NCBI GenBank assembly: GCA_025594325.1
Contig: JANHCV010000012.1
Coordinates: 1,178,001-1,242,000, forward strand
Length of the DNA: 64,000 nucleotides
Direction of reading: 5' to 3'
DNA from: Blastocladiella emersonii ATCC 22665
Taxonomy: Eukaryota > Blastocladiomycota > Blastocladiomycetes > Blastocladiales > Blastocladiaceae
Below the pieces are notes generated by a model. The model was not told where the DNA came from. It saw only the letters and a program-made list of their open reading frames with translations, and did no database searches. This document shows positions 18,229-26,142 of this stretch, in pieces. Position 1 is the stretch's first letter, and every line of letters begins with the position of its first letter. The translations under genes were made by a program, and so were the position numbers.

Positions 18229-18975
18229 ATGACTGGCTCCTACAAGACACTGACCATCTGCAGCCGCGACCTCAAGAACAGTGTGCTGTACCTCCTGCGG
18301 GCCGTGTCTGTGAGCGGCATCAAGGTCAACTCGGCGTACCTATGCAACAGCTGGCACACGGTCAACTCCAAGGCCAACAAGGTGTACCTGACACAGAGCC
18401 GTGGCAGTGTGACCTTCCCAGGGACCATCACTGTCCCTGATGGCAACTACACAGTTGAGACGTTCACGTCAACGCTCAAGAGCCTGCTCAACAACGCGCC
18501 GTCAAGTCTTCTGTGGCAGGGCACATGGGACGTGCAGGTTGACTCCACCACACAGAAGATGCGCATTGCCAATGACACCTGCGACTTCACTGTTGGGACA
18601 GGGGCCGCTGCGCTGAACACGCACATGGGCTTTGTTGGCAGCTACGGCTACAGCAAGGTCCAGTACGGGACGTCTCTGGTGAACATCTCTCCCATCAACC
18701 TGCTGCATGTGTACTCGCGCAACCTGGGCAGCCGCCTTGCGGACAACATGTTCTCGGCGTACCTGCAGGACAATGGTGTGCTGTGCAGCATCCATGTCAC
18801 ACAGCCGTTTGGGAGCTGGTTCGAGCACCGTCCACACATGAGCAACTACTTTCGCTTTGACGCACGAGGCACACCGCAGCTGATAGACTCCATTGACGTT
18901 GACGTGGTGGACAAGAACCTGCGCTCTGTTGACTTCCTGGGGCAACCCTTCTACATTGAGCTCGCGTTCATCTGA
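18229..18975 (+). CDS. Penton-like minor capsid protein
   Basis: 248 aa. It shows the features of PLV/Polinton penton proteins: GTITVPDGNYTVETFTSTLK near residue 65, followed by an NDTCDFTVGTGAAALNTHMG strand pair and a LGF-like HMGFVGSYGYSK, then a conserved SPINLLHVYSRNLGSR segment. It would fold as a single jelly roll and fill the five-fold vertices. It lies downstream of the capsid and amphipathic protein genes, as in related viruses. The start is chosen at ATG 18229, following CCTTACTTAA. Confidence 0.72.
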   Translation: MTGSYKTLTICSRDLKNSVLYLLRAVSVSGIKVNSAYLCNSWHTVNSKANKVYLTQSRGSVTFPGTITVPDGNYTVETFTSTLKSLLNNAPSSLLWQGTWDVQVDSTTQKMRIANDTCDFTVGTGAAALNTHMGFVGSYGYSKVQYGTSLVNISPINLLHVYSRNLGSRLADNMFSAYLQDNGVLCSIHVTQPFGSWFEHRPHMSNYFRFDARGTPQLIDSIDVDVVDKNLRSVDFLGQPFYIELAFI

Positions 18976-18979
18976 GCTG

Positions 18980-19005
18980 CGACTTTTTTGCTGTGTACAT
19001 GTAAG
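18980..19005 (+). promoter_or_regulatory. Viral start-proximal motif before 19006 gene
   Basis: GACTTTTTTGCTGTGTACAT then GTAAG abuts the ATG at 19006. Its presence is the main reason to call the very short ORF that follows. Confidence 0.6.
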
Positions 19006-19116
19006 ATGATCCTTGAGACACTTGTCCTTGCAGCCAACGTGGTCATCCTCGTGGCCAACCTTGCCATCATCAGGTACACCTCCAGCGCGCTCAAAGATAT
19101 TTGCGTTGTAGACTAA
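19006..19116 (+). CDS. 36-aa single-helix membrane protein
   Basis: MILETLVLAANVVILVANLA continues IIRYTSSALKDICVVD and stops with TAA at 19114. Residues 4-22 form one hydrophobic transmembrane helix. It is preceded at the usual distance by the viral motif TTTTTTGCTG...GTAAG, so it is likely expressed with the virion genes. Short membrane proteins of this kind occur in internal-membrane viruses; a role in a virion membrane or in lysis is possible but not shown. Confidence 0.55.
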   Translation: MILETLVLAANVVILVANLAIIRYTSSALKDICVVD

Positions 19117-19172
19117 GCAACGCGTCAGCACAATGTGTTTATTTTCCCAACAACGTAGTAAGAGACAACACC

Positions 19173-19319
19173 ATGAACCAGGCTACTGGCTGCACTTTGT
19201 CACCACCCCATACACCTTCTCCAACCACACCAGGGCCAAAGTCCCTGAGCCAGTACACGGCCATCCGAGACGCAAGTCCACCCGGCGTCAAAGTTGTGTA
19301 CACCGTGCGCTTTGAGTAA
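19173..19319 (+). CDS. 48-aa Pro/Thr-rich viral protein
   Basis: MNQATGCTLSPPHTPSPTTP followed by GPKSLSQYTAIRDASPPGVK and a beta-like end VVYTVRFE. Upstream lie TTTATTTTCCCAACAACGTA and GTAAGAGACAACACC, a looser version of the viral start motif. It is the last likely gene of the rightward module. Function unknown. Confidence 0.4.
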   Translation: MNQATGCTLSPPHTPSPTTPGPKSLSQYTAIRDASPPGVKVVYTVRFE

Positions 19320-20412
19320 GCGCCCCTTCAAGTTAACAGTGAATGCTACCTTGAAGACTGAAGACCAAAGACTTAGTAGTTGTTACGGTGGTAAGTGTAC
19401 GTGTGATGACAGCATGAGTAAACTACCGTGGCCAGCAGGAGCCGGTTGTCATAGACCCACCAAGGTGGCTCCAAGTGGTTGCATGGCAGTTGAGGCAGGG
19501 GAGTGATGTCAAGGATGCAGCCGCGCATGGGTTACTGAAGGCTCAGAGAAGAAGCCAAAGACTTGTGCGTTGAACGCGCTTCCATCATCACCACCAAACA
19601 GTCCATGGCAACTGGTCACGTGACCACAGCCCCCCGCAATGACATAACGTAGCAATGGGTGCTCCGCCCCCATCCAGGAGCTGCTGGCCAGGCAGCCCCC
19701 AGACTGCCCCACACTGGAGTCTCCTTTCATGGTGGCCAACCACTAATCGGAGTTCCAGTGTGGAGCAGGGCATCATTGCCAAGTACTCATCAACCACACA
19801 GTACACCGGCACAGACCAAAGCTCATCGACCACACAGTACACCGGCACACCAGGACACCAGGACACCAGGACACCAGGACACCAACACACCAGGACACCA
19901 GGACACCAACACACCAGGACACCAGGACACCAACACACCAGGACACCAGCACAGACCAAAGCTCATTGACCACACAGCGCCAACAGGATAAAGGAAGAAA
20001 GGTCCATGGTGCAACTGCACGGGTAGCAAGTCTGCGCAGCGCTCCATGTCCTGACACAAGCAACCGAGTCTATTGCCGTGCACAGCAGATAGCCCTGTAC
20101 GTCTTGTGCCGTACACTTTGACCACCCACAACGTTGGCCATGACACCCATACCAAAGGTCCTGTGAGTGCGTTGGGCTCATTGCAGCAAGATGGCCTATA
20201 CGCGCTCCAGCAGGGGCTTGAGGCAGTGAATCTGTGTCATGGCTTCCGTTGTGGGTGGTGGAGAGCAGGTCTGGGGAGGGGGGCGGTGGGGGGTTCTTAT
20301 AGGGCAAGGGATAGCGCTAATTCCCCAGCCACACGGTTGGTCAGTTCACCAGCCACGCGGCTCACTGGGCAAGCTGGACAACCACCCCGCAGCAGTCCCC
20401 AACCTTTGTCCT
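19320..20412. other. Viral segment without a convincing gene
   Basis: About 1.1 kb between the last small gene and the right TIR. It contains open frames on both strands, but they have no domain, no start motif, and several consist of a minisatellite. It may hold regulatory or non-coding RNA sequence; nothing specific was seen apart from the repeat at 19840-19955. Confidence 0.5.
19790..19975. repeat. Minisatellite of ACACCAGG units
   Basis: Units ACACCAGG and ACACCA arranged as ACACCAGGACACCAACAC in about ten copies at 19840-19955. A larger direct repeat containing GACCACACAG and GCACAGACCAAAGCTCAT (near 19790, 19815 and 19950) frames it. Confidence 0.85.
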
Positions 20413-21137
20413 CGAGCTGGACAACGACGAGCTCTAAGACACTCCACGACCTGCCACGCTGCCTTCCTGTCTGCTAAGACGCTGCCTGCTAAGACGCTCC
20501 TTGCCTGACCCTGTCCTGCCCAATACATTGATGCTGCTAAGACGCTCCCTTGTCCTCGACCTTCCCCCCCGTACCCTGACCTCTTGTCTTTGAAAGTTCC
20601 ACTTTCATGGCAAAAAAGGGTAGTGTATATATATACTCTGTCATAATATGCCATGAAAGTGGAACCTTTACGGTGAGTGGCTTCATAGCAGCCGCTTGCG
20701 GCAGGTGGTTGGGGATGGGCTTGGGGGTCAGGTCAGGGACCAGACCATGGAACTCTGTCAGTGGGTAGCCGCAGCTGCGCTGCTCTTCGTCTCGCTGCGC
20801 TTGCCAGCCGCCGCCGACCGCTCGGGGTAAGCAATGGTCAGCCCGAGCGGTTGGTCAGGGACGGGCTCAGGGATCTGCTCTTGGACTTGTCTCGCAGATT
20901 GACTCGCAGCCGTGCCCACGCGCCATTCATCTGCACATGATCCATGTGACCCACCTGCCACCCGCCCCTGTGCCGTATCCCTGGGGCATTCGGCAAATCT
21001 CAATATATTACTTGGGGTAACGCATTGCCGATCACGTGGTTAGCCCGAGTGACTGCCGCTGACCGCTTGGGGTAAGCAATTGGTCAGCCCGGGTGGTGGT
21101 GGGTCAGCCCATGCCGTATCCCTTAAGGGATACGGCA
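20413..21137 (-). repeat. Right terminal inverted repeat of the PLV
   Basis: Reverse complement of the left TIR with scattered single-base differences and small indels. It ends with the same palindrome (mirror of CCGTATCCCTT, 21114-21135) and the terminal CA (21136-21137). The inner end contains the duplicated stop region of the primase-helicase gene (GAGCTCTAAGACACTCC near 20429), so the TIR border cuts through that gene's last codons. Confidence 0.9.
20596..20665. other. AT-rich hairpin in right TIR
   Basis: Mirror copy of the structure at 5568-5637: the same 17-base arms around a TATATATATA loop. Confidence 0.6.
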
Positions 21138-21142
21138 ATGAC
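21138..21142. repeat. Target-site duplication, right copy (ATGAC)
   Basis: ATGAC directly follows the terminal CA of the element and is identical to 5091-5095. Confidence 0.85.
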
Positions 21143-22297
21143 GGACTGTGAACGCTACAGTTTTGCCTTCCATGCTGCCACGTGTGTCGAGACGGGCGGC
21201 TTTGTGGTGATTCGGCGGTTCGCCAAGCTCAGACTCCTTCACAACAAGGTGTGGGCTTTGATCATCTCGGAATTGTTGCGCTACCCGCACGCGCCCGAGT
21301 ACGTTGTGGAACTGGTTCGGACCTTTATTGTGCCGGACGTCTTTCCGGCCATCTTCTTGGCTGGCACGACTCCTCGCTCTCATCAATGTTCTGTCAGGGC
21401 AACTAACTTGTGCCGCTAGTTCTCGCTGAGTTGCGCGGCCGATTCCCGCCAGTCACGGTTCTTGGTTTCGTTCGGATCTGCACAGCGGTAGGCGTCTGCC
21501 GTGAGGACTTTGTCGAGTATCCGCCCGTCGCCGTCAAGGCAATCGACGGGTTGGCCAAGCTCGTCGCGACCATGGAGGTGGACGCGGAACGCGACCCGCT
21601 TGATGCACTCAACCGCACTCTGTTTCTTGCTCAGTTCCCGGACGACACCAATCCCGGTCTAGCCGCGCTCACTTCTGTGTGTATCAATCTTGCGACGCGC
21701 GCGTCGTCACCCTTGAGCGTAGCGGAGACTCTCAATCACATCGATCAAACGCTCGGTCAGCCCTCAACGCGCCATCTCGGCGTGGTCGCAATGCTTCTCT
21801 GCTCTCATGGTCCTGCAGCTGCAATCGAGGCCGGTACCACTGCCTTCTTCGAGCTTCTCCTTGAGCAATACGCTCACGAGAGCAACTCGAACAGAGTCCT
21901 AGAACTCTCTCGCGACAATACGCACCGCCTCACGTTCGAGCAGCTTGCCGCGACCAGCAGCAACTCCCCTGGACTCGGCGCCGCCGTCGCGACCCTCATC
22001 GCGCGCGCTCCCATGTTCGCGTTCCACGTACTCGAGCCCCGGGCGGCGCTGGTCCCGTGGGTGCTCCAACTGCTCGCTAGCTCGCCGGACATCGACCAAG
22101 CAATCCTTGCCAAGCGCATCGCGCCGCATTTGGACCAGGTCATCCGCAAAGCCACCTTGCGCGGGGACCTGGAGCATGCTCGTATGGTATTCCGTGTGCG
22201 AACGCCGTCCGTGGCGCTGTTCAAGGAAATCCGCGAGATGATTCGGGCGGGTGAGTCGGCAAAGTCGCTTTTCAGTCTCAACGCGGAGCTCGAGTGA
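21143..22297 (+). pseudogene. Host gene interrupted by the virus, right part
   Basis: Continues the frame of the left part when the element and one duplication copy are removed: ATGAC plus GGACTGTGAACG reads M-T-D-C-E-R. It then runs through FVVIRRFAKLRLLHNKVWAL to a TAG at 21417-21419, and a second frame takes over (LVLAELRGRFPPVTVLGF) to the stop at 22295. The switch could be a very short intron (21388-21419 fits in phase and contains CTAAC before the TAG) or an indel. The remainder is helical, including a TLNHIDQTLGQPSTRHLG segment. No domain was recognised. A gene of roughly 700-750 codons is implied before insertion. Confidence 0.6.
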
Positions 22298-22639
22298 GAG
22301 CCGTACGTGCGACTCTCTCGCCGAATGTTCCATACACGCGATATCTTTCTCGAGGTACTCAACGCATACCACTTGCACAGGTCGCCGTGACAAAGCTCTC
22401 ACCATATGGCGTCTCGGCCGTTCCGCGGCGAACGCTGTCCCGCACAGGAAAGCTATCCGCGGCCTTGACCGTTGACTTACATGTTCATCCCGCGGCTGTC
22501 CCATCACTCCGATGCATCTTAAGCAAGGTCATGTACGAGGCTCACGTTCATTTGATCACATCGTCCGCGTTGCGGGAGCGAGGACTCGGTGCGAGGTCCC
22601 GTTGGCCGTTTGAAGCACAGCGGCTGACGTTCGCGCCCG

Positions 22640-22705
22640 TCCCCCTTCACGGTCGATGAGACTGGACTCCACATGGAAGATAAATGTATTCTACTTGCTG
22701 CAACG
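22640..22705 (-). repeat. Copy of lectin-family 3' flanking sequence
   Basis: On the minus strand GTTGCAGCAAGTAGAATACA, then a CCATGTGGAGTCCA segment. It resembles the sequences downstream of the family genes at 53553 (GTTGCAGCAAGTAAAATGCA ... CCATGTGTAGTCCATC) and 57381. It lies just after the gene fragment at 22767, so the fragment and its 3' flank were inherited together. Confidence 0.65.
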
Positions 22706-22766
22706 CGACTATTGAGCAAAATGAACGCGGAAACCGCCTCGATCTCGTGCGCACCGCTCGGTTGGA

Positions 22767-22990
22767 CTAGTCGCGGCCGCGACCGTTCAGAGTCGGGACG
22801 GCGGTGGCTGCAATCTTGGTCGCCAACTCAAACCCGACAACCGCCTCGCACTCGCACGTACACAGGTCCCCCTCGTAGTTCCAGTCGTGCGGGTACTGGT
22901 CGGGGTCGAGCGCCGAGACGCACACGTCGGCGCCCTCGATCCCGTCGGGGTGTCTCGCACCGCTCCGCCCACATCACACCTAGCAAACCG
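22767..22990 (-). pseudogene. C-terminal fragment of the secreted Cys-rich lectin family (copy E)
   Basis: Minus-strand translation gives HPDGIEGADVCVSALDPDQY, PHDWNYEGDLCTCECEAVV and the end AVPTLNGRGRD before the stop at 22767. These match the family's tail (YPDG..., HDW..., LCWCECSS, APTLNVRGRQ). Everything upstream of the PDG motif is missing; the 3' end of the seven-helix gene lies at 23018. It is therefore a truncated relic, not the missing end of copy A, which lies 19 kb away on the other side of the virus in the same orientation. Confidence 0.7.
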
Positions 22991-23017
22991 CGTATATTCC
23001 GCGCCGCGCACGCGTCG

Positions 23018-24211
23018 TCATGGCGACGCGGGCTCTAGAATGACCGTGTCCGTCTGCTGATCACCCCCTCCGCCGCCAGTCGTCGTTCCGCCGCCTCCGC
23101 CGCTGTAGCTCCCACTCACGCTGCTGCTGCTCGCAGACGCGTACGACGTGGCTCGGACCGCGGCCGACGTGATAACCCCCGGCGGCACCCCTCGTCCAGC
23201 TCCACCGCTGCCGCCGCGCGAGCCGGGTGGAGGTGGGGACGGCGACTTGGGGTCGGCAGCGGCGTCGATAGCGCCCTTGATCGACGGCCGCGTGACGTTG
23301 ATTCTTGGGTTACCGGGTCCGACGGTGATCTCATTCGTAGTCGCAGCGTCGACGCTGTTGGATCGTGACGAGGATCGGGTCGAGACAGGCATCGTGGTGG
23401 TCGCCGCGGTCCCGCGATCCTTCTGGCTCGCGCGGGACCGCGAGGACGCGGCGCGGGCCTGGCGCAGGGTCAGCGACCGCTGCGAAATGAGGAAATTGTT
23501 GGTGACGAGCGAGGAGAGCGACATCCAGACGAGCATGATGGTGAACCAGATACTTTTCCAGTCTTGCCACTCCGCGTACAGCGAATCCAGGTGAATGAAG
23601 ATGACCCAGCAGCACAGCAGGCACGTCGAGATGGTCGTTGCGCGGAACAGGCGCGCGACGGCGGCCATGGCCATGAAGTTGGTCTTGCTGGTGAGCAGGT
23701 ACAGGTTCATGGCGAGCGAGGTCCCGAAGCTGGCGCAGGTCAGGACGGTGAGCGGGACGACGTCGGCCTCGTACAGCGCGCAGAACCCGAGCTTGTTGGT
23801 GAACGCCGACATGACGCCGAGGTACTGCGCGAGGTTGGCGAGGTTGATGGCCTGCGTGACGCCGTGCAGGCCGCGGTGGAGCACGCGCCGCCACTGGCCC
23901 GCGGCATTCTTGACGGCAAGCTTGTAGAAGAGCTCGGTCTGGTAGTAGAGGTTCAACGAAAAAATCGCAAACAGCGAGACGGTCGACCTCAGCAGGATCC
24001 ACGTGTAGCACGCGGCGGGGTTGCTGGACTCGAGGCGGATCGACGAGAGCAAGCGCAGCGCGACGAAGAAGACAATGACGGCCTGCATCTTGGCGATCCT
24101 CGTGCGCATGTAGATGTCCCGGTTCAGGTACAGCCACGCCATGCACGCGAGGGCCGCGCCCAGCAGCACGCCGTGCGCGATGTCGGTGATGTCCTGGATG
24201 GTGCGCGGCAT
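23018..24211 (-). CDS. Seven-helix membrane protein, family unknown
   Basis: 397 aa, single exon. Seven hydrophobic segments lie within residues of about 10-240: GVLLGAALACMAWLYL, MQAVIVFFVALRLL, STVSLFAIFSLNLYY, a segment around LGVMSAFTNKLGF, VVPLTVLTCASFGTSLAMNL, STCLLCCWVIFIHL and WFTIMLVWMSLSSLV. A Ser/Gly-rich cytoplasmic-type tail (residues 255-397) follows. This is a GPCR-like layout without recognisable family motifs. A second seven-helix gene with a similar layout lies at 26143, on the opposite side of LRRC51, suggesting an old local duplication. It acts at a membrane; the ligand is unknown. Confidence 0.6.
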   Translation of the reverse strand: MPRTIQDITDIAHGVLLGAALACMAWLYLNRDIYMRTRIAKMQAVIVFFVALRLLSSIRLESSNPAACYTWILLRSTVSLFAIFSLNLYYQTELFYKLAVKNAAGQWRRVLHRGLHGVTQAINLANLAQYLGVMSAFTNKLGFCALYEADVVPLTVLTCASFGTSLAMNLYLLTSKTNFMAMAAVARLFRATTISTCLLCCWVIFIHLDSLYAEWQDWKSIWFTIMLVWMSLSSLVTNNFLISQRSLTLRQARAASSRSRASQKDRGTAATTTMPVSTRSSSRSNSVDAATTNEITVGPGNPRINVTRPSIKGAIDAAADPKSPSPPPPGSRGGSGGAGRGVPPGVITSAAVRATSYASASSSSVSGSYSGGGGGTTTGGGGGDQQTDTVILEPASP

Positions 24212-24413
24212 CGTGGTTGCATCGAGTTATTTACATGGAGGCCGGGTGATTCATTATGCGTGCGCGCGGTGAGCCGAGCATAGCAGGGAACGGGAGGAGC
24301 GTGAGCACGCGGTGCGGGTGCGAGACGCGCTGCGATGCGTGTGGGTGGGAGACACTTCCCTCTCGCGTTTTCTCCTCGCCTACGAACAGTGGATCCCCGT
24401 CTATTTATTCACT

Positions 24414-25248
24414 CTACCGCTTCCCGAGCGCCGTCCCAGCGTGCCGCACGAGCGCGCGGTCGGCGCGCGACACTCCCCCGAAATCGAGGTGGCGGAGGCG
24501 CGGGCACGCGCGCAGGATGGTGGCCTTGTAGTCCTTGTGGTCGGCGAGCGGGTTGCCGTGCAGGGTCAGGGTGGCGAGCTGCTCGGCGTACGGGAGGCGG
24601 GCGAGCGCGCGCGCCACGGCCGTCAGGTTCTCCATGCGGTTCGCGTGCAGGTACAGGTGGCTGAGCGCGGAGCACGCCGCGAGGCCCTATTTGACGTGAA
24701 TGGTGAGTGGGCGGTCGTGCGAGAGGACGAGAGGGGAAACGCGTACCTCGTCGATGCCCGTGAGGCAGTTGAAGCTGAGATCGAGCCACCGCAGGTTGGC
24801 AAACGACACGCCGAGGCGCGACAGCAGGCCGTCGAGGTGGTCGACCTTGGCGAGCTGGTTGTTGCACAGCTTGACGGCGTGCACGACGAGCACCTGCTTG
24901 GGCCGCTCGACGGGCGCGTTGCCCGACAGCGCGCCGAGCACCACGGGCTGCACCTCGCCCGCCTTGGCCGTGTTGGCCGCCTGCTTGGCCGCCTCGGCGG
25001 CTTCGGCCGCGGCGCGCGCGAGCTCGGCTTCCTCGTCGAGCTCGGCAAAGAAGTCTACGCTCTCAAGAGTCAGCCGCTGTGTGGCGCGCGAGGGAGGGTG
25101 GGAACCCACCAGTTACGTTCGTGGCATCGCGGAAGCTGAGGTCGAGCGGCTCGGCCGGGACCGACGCCCACTCCTGGCTGACAATCGACTCGACGCCGCT
25201 CCCGTCGGCGCCGGCCATCCCGGACGCGCGCTTGACTGCAGTCGGCAT
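24414..25248 (-). CDS. LRRC51: LRRC51-like leucine-rich repeat protein
   Basis: Three exons (25248-25117, 25076-24747, 24686-24414) give 244 aa; introns of 40 and 60 nt, both in phase. The N-terminus has EPLDLSFRDATN, matching the PLD-SF start of LRRC51. The repeats include NLRWLDLSFNCLTGIDE and SHLYLHANRMENL, and the end has LATLTLHGNPLADHKDYKAT and RLRHLDFGGVSRADRALV, the characteristic LRRC51 cap. The family is found mainly in ciliated or flagellated eukaryotes, and its role is not well defined. The insert between the N-terminus and first repeat (ELDEEAELARAAAEAAEAAK) is Ala-rich and probably lineage-specific. Confidence 0.8.
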
Positions 25249-26142
25249 TGTGTTACATGTGATACTGATACTCTAGCGAGAGCAGGAGAAGTCGCGCTCG
25301 AACGCGTTCCCCGCGACGCGTCTCTGAACCGCACGTGAGCGGGCGCACGCTTATCCATGCCATCGGGCCGGGTCGCCGCCGACCCGCCTCTACTCCGCCG
25401 CCGGAACCGATCATAGCCGCCCATGCAGCAATGGAGAGCGGGGACTTGGTGCAACGGCTTGCGCCGGGTCGTCCGTTTCAGATAATCTCAGCAGCGCATC
25501 GAATTCGCCGACACCCGACGACCGACCTTCCCGTTGCGACCACGGCGGCTGGGCAAACGCCGACCTAGCGCTCTCCCTGCCCAATTCCCTTTGCCCTGCC
25601 CTTTGGCCCTGCCCAATCACACGCCCGCCCGCACCCGCCCGCACGCCGGAGCGGCGCGTCCACCGGATGCAGATCGTCATGCGCGGTGATCGGCTCCGGC
25701 AAGTCGCGCGCGATTCATGCCTTGTTCTCGCGTTTGCCGCGCACCCGACGGCGTGCGCCGCTTGCGTCACCGTGATCGTGGGCCGCAATCCGTTGCGATT
25801 GGCAGCAGCCCCAACACGGAGGGCCCGTTCATGCGCACGCGCACACTCGCGCGCCCCCGCGCGTACACGTTCACCCGCCCAGCGCCGACGGCGCCGGGGG
25901 CGGCATGATTGCGAATCCCTGCCATCGTTGTGAGAGGTCGCCGCCGCTGGCCATCGATCTGCATTGTTCCCATCTCGCCCATCCCGCCCGTCGGGCCACT
26001 CGCGCGCGCGCGTGTGCGCTGTGAGCCCTATTTGATCGGCGCAGGCCCCGCCGTGGTCGGTCGCCGCTCTCTCTGTGCGCCGCCCGCCCGCCCGTCGATC
26101 ATCTTTCCCCATTACCCCTGTATCCGCCTATCCCTCGCCACC
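25249..26142. other. Intergenic region, divergent promoters
   Basis: About 0.9 kb between the LRRC51 start (leftward) and the seven-helix gene start at 26143 (rightward). Pyrimidine-rich stretches and CCGCCC-type runs occur, but no TATA box or further gene was seen; short open frames here have no coding features. Confidence 0.5.

Larger units (their letters stand above)
5096..21137. mobile_element. Integrated Polinton-like virus (PLV), 16,042 bp
   Basis: Bounded by inverted repeats of about 720 bp with 5'-TG...CA-3' termini and a 5-bp target duplication, as expected for an rve-type integrase, which the element itself encodes. Virus hallmark genes inside are a major capsid protein, a penton-like protein, an FtsK/HerA-type packaging ATPase, a primase-helicase and a fibre. 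No protein-primed DNA polymerase B or Ad-type protease was found, so it fits the PLV group rather than Polinton/Maverick. Its GC content is visibly lower than that of the flanking host genes and no viral gene shows an intron. Confidence 0.9.

Noticed and set aside
19790-19975. CRISPR-like array
   Set aside because: Units are contiguous minisatellite repeats with no unique spacers; eukaryotic context.
20073-20508. Plus-strand frames entering the right TIR
   Set aside because: They arise from the inverted copy of the primase gene end and TIR sequence; no start motif or domain.
5101-21130. TTAA target (piggyBac-like) at the centre of the terminal palindromes
   Set aside because: TTAA occurs at both tips, but the palindrome around it is also identical at both tips, and only the ATGAC duplication with TG/CA ends restores the host frame.
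5096-21137. Classical Polinton/Maverick
   Set aside because: No PolB polymerase motifs and no adenovirus-type protease were found, and the ends are TG/CA with a 5-bp rather than 6-bp duplication.
22298-22640. A further viral or host gene after the interrupted gene
   Set aside because: Only short frames, probably the 3' untranslated part; no feature could be supported.
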